A stretch of DNA of 64,000 nucleotides from Streptomyces sp. NBC_00162 (GTDB lineage Bacteria; Actinomycetota; Actinomycetes; Streptomycetales; Streptomycetaceae): contig NZ_CP102509.1 in the NCBI RefSeq assembly GCF_024611995.1, positions 682,001 through 746,000 of the forward strand. Reading direction: 5' to 3'. A program made the translations under genes and the position numbers. The notes under the pieces were generated by a model that was not told where the DNA came from, searched no databases, and saw only the letters and a program-made list of their open reading frames with translations. Position 1 is the stretch's first letter, and the number at the start of each line of letters is the position of its first letter. Below, piece by piece: positions 19,617-28,521 of this stretch.

Positions 19617-21715
19617 AGGGACCGCCACCAGGTCGCACCGTAGAGCATGGTGCGTCCGACCACCGAGGAGGTCCCGTGTCCCGCCGCCCGGCCGCGCGGC
19701 AGCGCGAGCGGAACCTGCGCGGCGTGCACGCCGATGCTGAGGAAGGCGTCGGCCCACCACAGCCACCGCAGCGCCGGGAGGTCGGGGACCCCTGCGGTCG
19801 CGGCCCACACCGCCCCGCCGACAAGGTACGCCCACCCGGCGAGCGGCACGATCTGGACCGCCCGCCGGCGCCGGGCAGTCCGGGGCTGCTGCCGCTCGGC
19901 CCAATGGGCCAGCTCCTCGCGGCCGATCTTGGCGTTGTGGCGGATGTCCACGGGGAAACCGGGGTGGCGCAGGAACTCCTGGATGCCGGTCGTCGGGGCG
20001 TGTGCCTCGGCCATCGCGCGCAGTTCGGCGACCAGGTTCGTCCACCCGGCGTCGTCGAGAGCCGCGCCTTCCGCCCCGGTCTCGGTCTCCACGCACACGA
20101 CGGGCCGTTGCGCGCCGGCCGGCCCGATGCCGACCAGGGCGGTGCGCCGGACCAGAGGGTGGGCGTTGAAGACGCCCTCGCAGCGCACGGTGTGCAGGTC
20201 TCGGTAGGCGGTGCGGACCCGCTGCGCGGCGCGTCCGCAGAACCACAGCCGTCCCTCGTCGTCGAGGCGGCCGAGGTCACCTGTCCGGTGCCAGACGCGC
20301 GGGGCTTCGCCGCCCGGGCGTTCCTCGGTCACCTTGTGCGCGGCGTCGCATTGCGGTGCGCGATGGTAGCGCCGGCTGACGGAGTCTCCGTGGACCAGGA
20401 TCTCGCCGACGCGCCCGGCCGGCAGGCTGGTCTCGGAGTCCAGGCGGGCGAGAGGGCCGTCGGTGACGGGGGCGATGGTCACGCGGGTGCCGGGAACGGG
20501 CTGGCCGACACAGGTCCCCTCGCCTGCGGCGGACCGGGCCGCAGTACCGGCACGGTCGCCGCCGCTGCCGCTGCCGCCGTCGCCGTCGCGGTCGCGGTCG
20601 CGGTCGCGGTCGCGGTCGCGGTCGCGGTCGCCGAGGATCCCAGCTGCCTCGATCGAGGTGATCGGCAGTGCCTCCGTGGCCCCGTACGTCACATGGATCC
20701 GCGCCTTCTCGTCGAGTACGCGGCGCAGCGCGGCCACGACCGCGTCGGGCACCGGGGCCCCGCCGGAGACGACGCAGTTCAGGTCGGGCAGCGGGTGGCG
20801 GCCGCGTGCGGTACCGGTGAGGTGCCCGGCCAGGTTCCGCAGCAGAGCGGGTGAGGCGAACATGGTGGTGACGCGGAATCGTTCCAGAGCGTCCACGATC
20901 AGGGCCGGGTCCGCCCGGGCGACCCGGGCGGGGGCCAGCGGCGCGAGGACCAGGGTGGAGCCGTAGACCAGGTCGAGCACCCCGTAGAAGGGCATCGTGA
21001 CGAGGGAGACGTCGTCGCGGGTGCGGCCGTGGACCGCCTCGATCTGGCGGGCGATGGACAGAGCCATGCGGTGGGTGTACTCGACTCCCTTGGCGGGGCC
21101 GGTGCTTCCGGTGGTGAAGCCGATCATCAGCAGGTCGTCCCCGCCGGTCAGCGCCGCCGCCTCCTCGTGCCTCCCGGTTCCCGAGGTGGCGCGCAGCGCG
21201 GCCAGCGTGTGGCCGCGGCCGAGCCGGCATCGCCCCAGGGTGATGGGCACGCGCACCGCTGCGAAGGTACGGCGACTCAGGACGCGCACGAGCTGGGCGA
21301 CGGGCGGTCCGATGAATGCCTCGGCTCCCACGGCCCGGTAGCAGTGCAGCATGCGCCGTACGCCCATGCCCGGATCCACGACGACGGGCACGGCTCCGAC
21401 CCGGAACAGCGCGAAGGTGAGCGCGAACAGCTCCGGCCCGGGTGGGGCCATCAGCACCGTTTTGGTGCCCCGGGTGATCCCGGCCCGCTCGAATCCGCGG
21501 GCCAGCATCTCGACCGTCTCTTGCAACCGGCCGTAGGTGAGGGTGCGGTAGCGGGAGCCGCGCCCGTCGGGGTGGATGACGGCCGGCTTTTCGGGAAAGG
21601 CGCGGGCGTTCCACTCCAGCCACCCGGCCACGGTCCCCGTCACGGTGGCGAGGTGCTCCGCGGCGTGGTCGGCGGGCTGCCCGGTAGCTGACCTCGTGCT
21701 CCTCACGGGGCTCAC
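19613..21715 (-). CDS. lstC: OleC-type AMP-dependent ligase (beta-lactone synthetase)
   Basis: The 700-residue ANL-superfamily enzyme has the P-loop-like FTTGSTGPAKGVEYTH near residue 205, YGATEALP near 345, and the hinge region WHRTGDLGRLDDEGRLWFCG. Overall sequence and length fit OleC/LstC, which activates a beta-hydroxy acid with ATP and closes the beta-lactone rather than making a CoA ester. The C-terminal ~90 residues (QIVPLAGWAYLVGGAVW onward) contain hydrophobic segments, probably membrane-associated. An unusual Asp-Arg repeat interrupts the protein near residue 369. Translation starts at GTG 21715 (GTGA overlap with lstB); the further upstream ATG is inside lstB. Confidence 0.85.
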   Translation of the reverse strand: MSPVRSTRSATGQPADHAAEHLATVTGTVAGWLEWNARAFPEKPAVIHPDGRGSRYRTLTYGRLQETVEMLARGFERAGITRGTKTVLMAPPGPELFALTFALFRVGAVPVVVDPGMGVRRMLHCYRAVGAEAFIGPPVAQLVRVLSRRTFAAVRVPITLGRCRLGRGHTLAALRATSGTGRHEEAAALTGGDDLLMIGFTTGSTGPAKGVEYTHRMALSIARQIEAVHGRTRDDVSLVTMPFYGVLDLVYGSTLVLAPLAPARVARADPALIVDALERFRVTTMFASPALLRNLAGHLTGTARGRHPLPDLNCVVSGGAPVPDAVVAALRRVLDEKARIHVTYGATEALPITSIEAAGILGDRDRDRDRDRDRDRDGDGGSGSGGDRAGTAARSAAGEGTCVGQPVPGTRVTIAPVTDGPLARLDSETSLPAGRVGEILVHGDSVSRRYHRAPQCDAAHKVTEERPGGEAPRVWHRTGDLGRLDDEGRLWFCGRAAQRVRTAYRDLHTVRCEGVFNAHPLVRRTALVGIGPAGAQRPVVCVETETGAEGAALDDAGWTNLVAELRAMAEAHAPTTGIQEFLRHPGFPVDIRHNAKIGREELAHWAERQQPRTARRRRAVQIVPLAGWAYLVGGAVWAATAGVPDLPALRWLWWADAFLSIGVHAAQVPLALPRGRAAGHGTSSVVGRTMLYGATWWRSL
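20585..20630. repeat. Hexanucleotide microsatellite inside lstC
   Basis: Seven complete GTCGCG units plus a 4-nt partial copy run in perfect tandem. On the coding strand they encode about seven Asp-Arg dipeptides followed by an Asp/Gly/Ser-rich linker. The unit length is a multiple of three, so copy-number changes keep the reading frame. Confidence 0.95.
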
Positions 21716-22559
21716 CACCCCTCGGGCCGGTAGACGGCACATGCCGCGCTGGGTCCGGCGCCGACGGACACGAACAGCAACTGGTCGTAATCGTCCCGGC
21801 GTACGCCGTCCATCGCCCGGAGGTAGCCCAGGACCGGCGCCGCGGTGTGCGGCTCTCCCCCGCCCTCGGCCTGGGCCGCGGACGGGCCGATCACGAACGT
21901 CCGGTCGAGGTCTACGCCGGTCTCCTCCGCGTAGTCGGTCACGGCCCGCGCCGCGAACTCCCTCAGCCGCTCCCCGTGGCCCGGCTCACGCCGGACGGTG
22001 ATCGCAGCCCGCCCGTGCCTGCCCGTGGCGTCGGTGTCGAGGTAGCCCTCGACATCCGTGGGCAGGTCAGCGGTGTAGTGGCGCACCGGACCGAATCCGG
22101 CACCGGGGTCGGCGCTGCGCTCCAGCAGGAAGGCGCCGGCCAGGTCCGCGTACGGGTAGCCGGTGTCGCGGTCCGCGTCACCCCCGGGTGCACGTCGGCG
22201 GCCGTGATCAGCACCCGCTCGGTGCTTCCCGTTTCCAGCAGTGCATGCCCCACCTGGACGGCGTTGAGCACACCACAGGCGCCGTTCATCAGGTCGAAGG
22301 AGAAGCCTGCGGCAGGGTCGGGGTCGGCGATGTAGTCGAGGTTGATGCCGACCTCCTTCTGCACCAAGGCCGCCATGGCCGGCTCGAAGGTGTTGTGCTC
22401 CCGGTAGACGCCGACGTTGACGAGCACGCCGATCGACGAGGCCGACACCCGCGCCCGGGCCAGGCAGCTGCGGGCGACCCGGCCTGCGAGGTCCACGACG
22501 GACGCGGGGGCGGACCCGTCGGGGACAGCGGTTGCGGCGGCGGTGATGACCATGCCCAC
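21712..22559 (-). CDS. lstB: KAS III-like partner subunit for acyl condensation (one frame break)
   Basis: This is the second thiolase-fold (OleA/FabH-like) protein of the operon, about 282 residues after repair. The N-terminal frame runs from MVITAAATAVPDG through DLMNGACGVLNAV, with a Cys at the family position, to about 22186. The C-terminal part (YPYADLAGAFLLERSAD to PSAACAVYRPEGW) is in another frame. Adding one C to the run 22181-22185 joins them. The usual KAS III His and Asn do not appear in the C-terminal half, where SVGAGPSAA replaces the Asn-containing loop. In S. toxytricini the LstA-LstB pair acts as a heterodimer joining two fatty acyl chains. The start is GTG 22559 (GGGGG upstream) or ATG 22553. 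Confidence 0.8.
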
Positions 22560-22562
22560 GGC

Positions 22563-23621
22563 TCACACCCCCACGTTCGTGAGCGTCGCGGACAGGGCAC
22601 CGGTGACCACGCCGGAGGCAGCCGGCACCAGGAGGAACTTGGCCCCGGGGCGGGCGCTGCCCGTCCTGAGGTGCTCGCACAGTGTCAGGAAGTGCGATGT
22701 CGTGGCGGTGTTTCCATACCGCTCCACCACGGAAAGGGAGGCAGGCATGGGCGTGCCGAATTCGGCCTCGGCCATCTGGTTGGCGTAGTCGATGAAACGC
22801 GTGCCAACCTGGTGCTGGATGACGTAGTCGAACTCCTCACCGGCGAACTCCCGCCCCCTCTTGGCCAGGAAGTCTCCGTGGAACCGCGGCCACAGCCTGA
22901 GCCGGTCGCGGTTGTGCATCTTCTTGTTGTCTGTGTACAGGGCGATGCCCGGGGTGCGGTCGCTCGGCATGCCCATGCACAGGTGGGAGTACTCGGAGCA
23001 GGTCATCAGCTCGATGTAGTGAATGCGGTCGGCCGGGTCGGCGGAGGCGTCCAGGACGACCGCGGCCGCCGAGTCGCCGACGGAGAGCGAGGCGAACTGC
23101 GGGTCGTAGGAGTCGGTCATCTCCCGTGCGGCGGTCTGTGCGACGCGGGTGGCCTGCTCGCCGCTGACGACCAGGCCTCGCCGGACCGCACCGGAGCGGA
23201 TCATCCGGTCGAGCAGCCAGACGCCGGTCATCATGCCGGCACAGGCGTTGGAGACGTCGAAGTGGATGGCGGAGCGGGCCCCCAGCTCCCTCGCGAGCAT
23301 CGAGGCGAAGGAAGGCTCGAAGGTGAAGCGGCCGCCGTCCTTGAACCGCGTGATCGAGGCGGAGATGACGATGTCGAGGTCGGCGGCCCGGTAGCGGGAG
23401 GACGCCAGGGCGTCCCGGGCGGCGGTCAGGGCCATCCCGAACGAGTCCTCGCCGGCGGCCGGTTCGGGGTCGTACACGCGCCGCTCGGCGATCCCGGTGA
23501 TCTTCTCGATGTCCACGTCCCCCAGCCCCGGGACCCGGGCGGCGAGTTGAGGGGTGGTCTGTACGGCTGCCGGCAGGCAGACGCCTAAGGCTTCTATTCG
23601 GCTGTATTCGGTCGTGCTCAT
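22563..23621 (-). CDS. lstA: KAS III/OleA-like acyl condensing enzyme
   Basis: The 352-residue thiolase-superfamily enzyme retains the whole KAS III catalytic triad: Cys in VSNACAGMMTG (about residue 127), His in VIQHQVGTRF (about 268) and Asn in RYGNTATTS (about 300). It should catalyse head-to-head Claisen condensation of two fatty acyl-CoAs to a 2-alkyl-3-keto acid, the first step of the lipstatin-type pathway. It is the first gene of the operon, and only three bases separate its stop from the lstB GTG. The ATG at 23621 is chosen for its GGAGAG sequence and because the family begins there; the longer in-frame extension is not conserved-looking. Confidence 0.87.
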   Translation of the reverse strand: MSTTEYSRIEALGVCLPAAVQTTPQLAARVPGLGDVDIEKITGIAERRVYDPEPAAGEDSFGMALTAARDALASSRYRAADLDIVISASITRFKDGGRFTFEPSFASMLARELGARSAIHFDVSNACAGMMTGVWLLDRMIRSGAVRRGLVVSGEQATRVAQTAAREMTDSYDPQFASLSVGDSAAAVVLDASADPADRIHYIELMTCSEYSHLCMGMPSDRTPGIALYTDNKKMHNRDRLRLWPRFHGDFLAKRGREFAGEEFDYVIQHQVGTRFIDYANQMAEAEFGTPMPASLSVVERYGNTATTSHFLTLCEHLRTGSARPGAKFLLVPAASGVVTGALSATLTNVGV

Positions 23622-24021
23622 GTATGTCGCTCTCCGTGGCGGTCCGCCGCGGGCATGGGAGTGCCAGGGCAGTAGATGACAGAGGGATGCAAGGGGCGTC
23701 CAGGGAATAACGGACAGTGAAGTTACCGTAGCGTACAGATCTCCCACGAGTTCGTCAGAGATCCGCAAATGCGGCACATCCGGTCGAATACCGGCCACCG
23801 GACCCGATGGCGACACCGTGCAGAGTCAAGGCTTCCGACCCTTTCCGCAGCGCCTGCACGCTCGAAAACCTGTCCGGAACCACCCGGTCCACCCGGTCCC
23901 AAGCCGACCCGCACGTAGGAACCCGACGCATCCATACGGGCCGGGGCTTCTGGCCGGGAATGCGGCCTCGGGGTGCCTCCGCCAAGTCCGGGAACTCGTC
24001 GACGCATCGCACCGACTACTC
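23622..24021. other. Divergent promoter region upstream of lstA
   Basis: This 400-bp gap between lstA (reverse) and a forward-strand gene must contain the lst operon promoter. A relatively A/T-rich patch at about 23700-23770 is the best candidate. I see no strong palindrome and no pathway-specific regulator gene next to the operon. Confidence 0.4.
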
Positions 24022-24795
24022 ATGGGGAAGGCGTCGGGGCACGAAGGGATGCCACCTCGGCACGTACGGGGTCGGTTCCGCAGCAGGTCCGGTCGCACCC
24101 GGTATCACTCCAGCGGGACCGACGCCGCCCCCCAAGGGGCCTTCCTCTGGTCCCTGTACGCGTTGTTCCTCGGCGGCGCGGGCCGGCCGGGGATGCGGTG
24201 GAGGACTTCAGCGGTCTCACCCCGGGGGTCAGCGGGTTCCTGATCAATCTGCTCGCCCAGGGCCAGCAGGAACTGGAACGCAGCCGCCGGCTCAGCCGGC
24301 GCTTCGACACCGCCCGTGACTTCGGCCCGGGAAATGCCCTGGACCCCCGGTCGGACAACGGCGCCAGCGGTGAGCACATCGGTACCCACACCCTGATGTC
24401 CAAGGGCACCGGGAAGAGCCTGCCCGTCCACGAGGAGACCCGCCGGCTCGCCCGGTTCGCGTCGATGACCGTCGCCCGCCACCTGGTGACGGAGGTCAAC
24501 ACGGACCCGAGCACGGCTGGCGGCCTCGACTGGGACCGGATTCTCCGCCACTACCTGCGTTTCCCGTCCGCCGGCCCCGTCATGCGGGAGTCACAGGTGC
24601 TCACGTTCGACGCACGGGCGCGGACCCGACTTACGAGGATATTCCGGATAAAGTCGTCCAGCCCGAGGTGGAGGGCCGGACGCGGCGCTGCGGCTTGCCG
24701 CTCGGCGCAAGGGCACCCTCCGCGCAGAACTCGCGAAGCGCTACCGAGACCTGGAGAAGCGGGTCGACCAGTTTCAGCTGCTGCTCAGATTCTGA
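24022..24795 (+). CDS. Hypothetical protein divergent from lstA (three frame breaks)
   Basis: Four adjacent frame segments read as one protein: MGKASGHEGMPPRHVRGRF...GAFLWSLYALFLGG, then VEDFSGLTPGVSGFLINLL...MRESQVLTFD, then PTYEDIPDKVVQPEVEGR, then LAARRKGTLRAELAKRYRDL ending LLLRF. Adding one G at 24189-24192, 24616-24618 and 24678-24679 gives a continuous 258-residue protein, which argues for one real gene. The N-terminus is basic, the middle helical, and the C-terminus has a coiled-coil-like heptad pattern. No family is recognised. The start codon is uncertain (ATG 24022 or 24049). Confidence 0.5.
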
Positions 24796-25022
24796 CCACC
24801 GTCACGTTCGGCAAATGGGATGACATCCGCCGGGGCCGCCCTCCAGGGCGGACCCGTTCGCGCGTCTTGGCCCGTTCGCACGTCTTCATGCTCCGTCCGG
24901 GCTGTCCGCGCCCCCGTACGGATCATGCCGGGAAGCCGACGGCGGTTGCGCATGGTCGGCTGGGCTCGGCTGGTTGCGGTCCCCTGACGGCCGGCCGTAC
25001 ACCGCAGAAAGAGGAGTCTCCG

Positions 25023-26410
25023 ATGTCTCGTCGGCATGTCCCGGCCGTCCTCGGCCTACTGGCGGGCGCGCTGGTGGCGGTCCCCGTCCCGGCCGCTCAC
25101 GCCGCCACGGTGCAGGTTCGCTGCTCGGTCCCGGATCTCGTCGCGGCGATCAACGCCGCGAACAGCTCACCAGGGCCGGACACGCTCCGGCTGGCGCGCA
25201 AGTGCACGTACAAGCTGACGGCTCCGGACGCCGTGAACCCCGGCAACGGCCTTCCGGTGATCGCCAGTGAGATCACCATCGACGGGCGTGGGGCCACGAT
25301 CAGGCGGGACGGGCGCGAGAGCAACGTGCCGAAGTTCCGGATCCTCTTCGTAGGACCGACGGGAAACCTCACGCTCACCCACACGACGATCAGTGGTGGC
25401 TTCGCCACGGACTGCCCTGCTTTCCCCGACCCCCCGGGCCTGGCCTGTGGCGGCGGCATCTCCAACGCCGGAACGATGACGGTGACCCGGAGCAAGTTCA
25501 TCGGCAACACGTCCCGGTCTGACGTGTTCGCCCAGGGCGGCGCCATCGACAGCCCCGGCACCGGAAGCGTGAGCGAGACCGAAGTCACCGGAAACCACGT
25601 CATCTACAGCGGGAGCGAATCCGGCGGCGGCGCCGCCGGCGGCGCCATCGCGAATGACGGTCCGCTGACGGTCACCCGCTCCCGGCTGACCGGGAACACC
25701 GCGGCCGTCACCAAGAACACCCAGAGCACCGCCTTCGGGGCCGGCATCATCAGCTTCGCCGAGACGACCGTCGAGGACACCATCATCAGCAAGAACCGTT
25801 CCTTCGCCCCGGGCGGGTTCGCGCGTGCCGCCGTCTCCAACGGCATTCCAGCGCCCGGCAGGATGACCGTGACCGGCGGCGCCATCACCGACAACACCTC
25901 GGACGCTCCGAACGGCGTCGCCCAGGGCGGCGGCATCGCGAACAACGCCCTGATGACCGTGAGCAAGGTGAAGATCAGCGGCAACCGGGCGGTCGCCAAG
26001 GACGGCACCGCACGCGGTGGTGGCGTCCGCGTGGGCCCCTTCGGCACGCTCGAACTGACTGACAGCCACATCACCGGCAACACCGTCAACGCGTCGAACG
26101 GTACGGCTCAGGGCGGCGGCCTCGACAACCCCGACGGCGGCACCCTGACAGCCAGGCGCAACAAGGTCCTCCACAATGCGGTCACCGCGAAGGACGGCAC
26201 CGCACAGGGCGGCGGCCTCTACCACGCCGGGGACCCGCGGGGCTGGGCACGACCACGCTGGAGGAGAACTCCATCACCCACAACCGGGCGGGCGACGGCG
26301 GCGGCATCTTCAAGGCGTCCGGCGTCCTGACCCTGAACGGCGATGTCATTCGCGACAACCAGCCGAACAACTGCAGCCCGGCCGGTGCGGTCCCGGGCTG
26401 CACCGGCTGA
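25023..26410 (+). CDS. Secreted right-handed beta-helix protein (one frame break)
   Basis: The protein begins MSRRHVPAVLGLLAGALVAVPVP, a clear Sec signal peptide, and is preceded by AAAGAGGAG. The rest is repeated beta-helix-like rungs with recurring N-x-G-x-A-Q-G-G-G and TVTxSxxxGN units (for example LTVTRSRLTGNTAAV and NGVAQGGGIANNALMTV), as in parallel beta-helix or polymorphic-membrane-protein-like secreted proteins. The last 55 residues (TTLEENSITHNRAGDGGGIF to AVPGCTG) are in a shifted frame; adding one G to the run 26239-26242 gives a 462-residue protein. It is probably extracellular, binding or modifying polysaccharide, but no catalytic residues can be named. Confidence 0.8.
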
Positions 26411-27379
26411 CGGTCCCCCAAGGGGCAGTCCAGCCCGCCGGGCTGTGAGGCCCACGAACTCGACAATTGACTGCCGGGCCGCCCGAGCGGCCCGGCTCAT
26501 TCCTCTCCGCCGTCGTCATCATCGTCCAGCTCGACCGCGTCCGGGTTGCGCAGGGGCCGCAGCCCCTCGCGCGGGACGGACGCGCTGAAGCTGTAGCGAC
26601 CCAGGACGTTGAGGTTTCTGTGCTTGAGCGGGGACAGCCGCACGATGTCCTCGTCGCGGATCTCGTGGCCCTCCGCGCGGAGCTGGGCGACTGTGGCGTC
26701 GATGTACCGCGTCGTCCACAGCACCACCGCCGTTGAGGACCAGGCCGAGGGCGGCGAGCTGGTCTTATCCGAACTAGCCCAGCTCAGCGACGGTCCGCCT
26801 GCGAGCCGACGTTCACCACGGAAAGCAGTTGTGAAGAAGTTGGGTGGACGGGCTCCGGCGGGCGTGTCGTCTCCCCACACTCCCGGTTGCGTTCGTCGTC
26901 CGAGACGTCAAGGACGGCGGCAAGCTCAGCCAGCTCCGGCGTGATGGCGGTGCCGCATTTGGAACGGAGCAAGACGGTCATCCCCTCGTTGTAATACTCA
27001 GGACTACTGACTCGCATCCTTGTTTCGCTGCTCGGAACCGATGCACGCGACGACGCCGCGGGAATAACACCGTCTGGGTGGCCGCTTCACCGGACGAGGT
27101 GAGGTGGTTCCACTGGCCTCCGATCTCTGCGGCCAGTTCGGCGGCGCGCATCTGGACCGTGCGGAGCTGACCGGGTCGACGGTGAAGTCCGCGACATGGC
27201 GCGGGGGAAGGGCCCGGTGACGGCCGTACCAGCTGCCAAGGTCGAGATGCCGTGGCGCCGGAGCTTCCAACTGGGGTAGGCGGCTCAGAGTCAGAGGGGG
27301 CGTGTGGGGTGGCCGGATACGGCAGCGAGCGGACCCTCCTGGCGCCGGAGGGTCCGCTGCGGGGAAGTTGCTCGGGGAG
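26411..27379. other. Relic-rich region without an intact gene
   Basis: It contains the Tn3 transposase tail listed separately. Other reverse-strand patches look coding but have no start, stop or family I can defend: 26830-27010 (LAELAAVLDVSDDERNRE) and 27080-27170 (QMRAAELAAEIGGQWNHLT in an alternative frame). The mixture suggests a decayed insertion region. Confidence 0.45.
26497..26765 (-). pseudogene. C-terminal fragment of a Tn3-family transposase
   Basis: The segment VVLWTTRYIDATVAQLRAEG followed by DEDIVRLSPLKHRNLNVLG and RYSFSASVP is the characteristic end of Tn3-family transposases, which continues to the acidic tail DDDDDGGEE. Upstream, DQLAALGLVLN belongs to the same protein but is one base out of frame, here by an apparent extra base. 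Everything N-terminal (roughly 900 residues) is missing and no terminal inverted repeats are seen, so it is a dead remnant. Confidence 0.8.
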
Positions 27380-28470
27380 CTACCGCTTGTGCCCGTGCTG
27401 CACGTCCAGGCACAGCGCCCAGACGTCGGAGTAGCTGTTCGGGGAGGGCGAACCCCCGCTGTGGGTGGCTGCCGTCCAGTACGACGGGTTGGAGCCCCCG
27501 TCGCCGACCGGGGTGCCGGCGGCGTCGCTGGGGAAGCTGCCGTTGAGGTGGGGGCCGCCCGAAGTCGCCTTGCTGAAGTCGGTCGTGGTCACGTTGCCTC
27601 CGCTGATGGCGGCGCCCCCGCTGACCAGTTGCCCGTCCTCGCGGGAGCAGCCGGCCGTCGCCGTCTGTCCCGTGGAAGCCGTGTTCGGGCCGCTGACCTC
27701 ACTGAAGTGGACCGTCGTGGAGACGTGCTTGAGGTCGATGTCGTCCGTGCTGCAGATCGCGTAGGCGTAGGTCATGTTGTCCTCGCCGCGTCCGCCGCCG
27801 ATCCCCCGACGGCCGTCCAGGAGTCGGGGTCGGCCTCACCGTCGCTCGCGGCGATCGCGCCGAAGTGGTGTTCGGAGTCGTTGAAGGTGGGGAAGCTGGC
27901 GATCGGCTTGAGGCTGCCGACGCTGGCCGGGGTGGTGCGGGCGCCGCCGCCGAGCAGGCGGGTGTTGGCCGGGCAGGTCGCCGTCACGAGCTTGGACGAC
28001 AGCCCGCTGGTGGGCCCGGAGGCCTTGTTCATGACCACCTGGGTGTGCCTGATCAGGTTGCTGTGCAGGCAGATCGCGTACGGGGTGGTGGAGAAGGCGG
28101 TGCTGCTGCGGCTCCCGCTTCCGCCGAACGCCATCCAGTGCGTGGCGTCGCTGCCGACGGTCCCGGGCGTGTCGGTGTACTCGGTGGCGCCGTCGGCACT
28201 GGGCACCATGCCCATCACGTGGTTGCCGTTGGCCATCTCGTCGTCGCCGATGGCCTGGTCGACGCCGCCGCCGGAGACGAGGCCGTCGGCGCAGTCCGCG
28301 TGCGAGGAGACCCCGGTGAAGGGGGTCGCCGGGCCCATGGTGGCCCCGGGGGTGATGACGGTGACGTCGGCGGTCTTGGCGTACGCGGCTCCCGGCACCG
28401 CGACGGTCAGCAGAGCGGCCAGGATCAGGGCCTTGCCGGTGGCGGAGCCCCGCCGGAGTTTCGTGCTCAT
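27380..28470 (-). CDS. Secreted repeat protein, paralogue of the next gene (one frame break)
   Basis: The protein starts MSTKLRRGSATGKALILAAL, continuing into a typical Ala/Val-rich signal peptide. Three related blocks follow, marked by HADCADGLVSGGGVDQAIG, then CPANTRLLGGGARTTP with SFPTFNDSEHH and DSWTAVGG, then GQLVSGGAAISGG with HLNGSFPSD. The last third is in another frame; adding one base to the C run 27803-27807 restores a 363-residue protein. It is plainly homologous to the 358-residue neighbour at 28522. Cysteines recur once or twice per block. The function is unknown; it is probably exported and cell-surface or extracellular. Confidence 0.75.
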
Positions 28471-28521
28471 CGAATTCTCTCTTGTTTACTTGTACGTGGC
28501 CGGCCGTCCGGAACCGCTGCC

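Noticed and set aside
20585..20630. Possible CRISPR or direct-repeat array
   Set aside because: The unit is only six bases with no spacers; it is a coding microsatellite.
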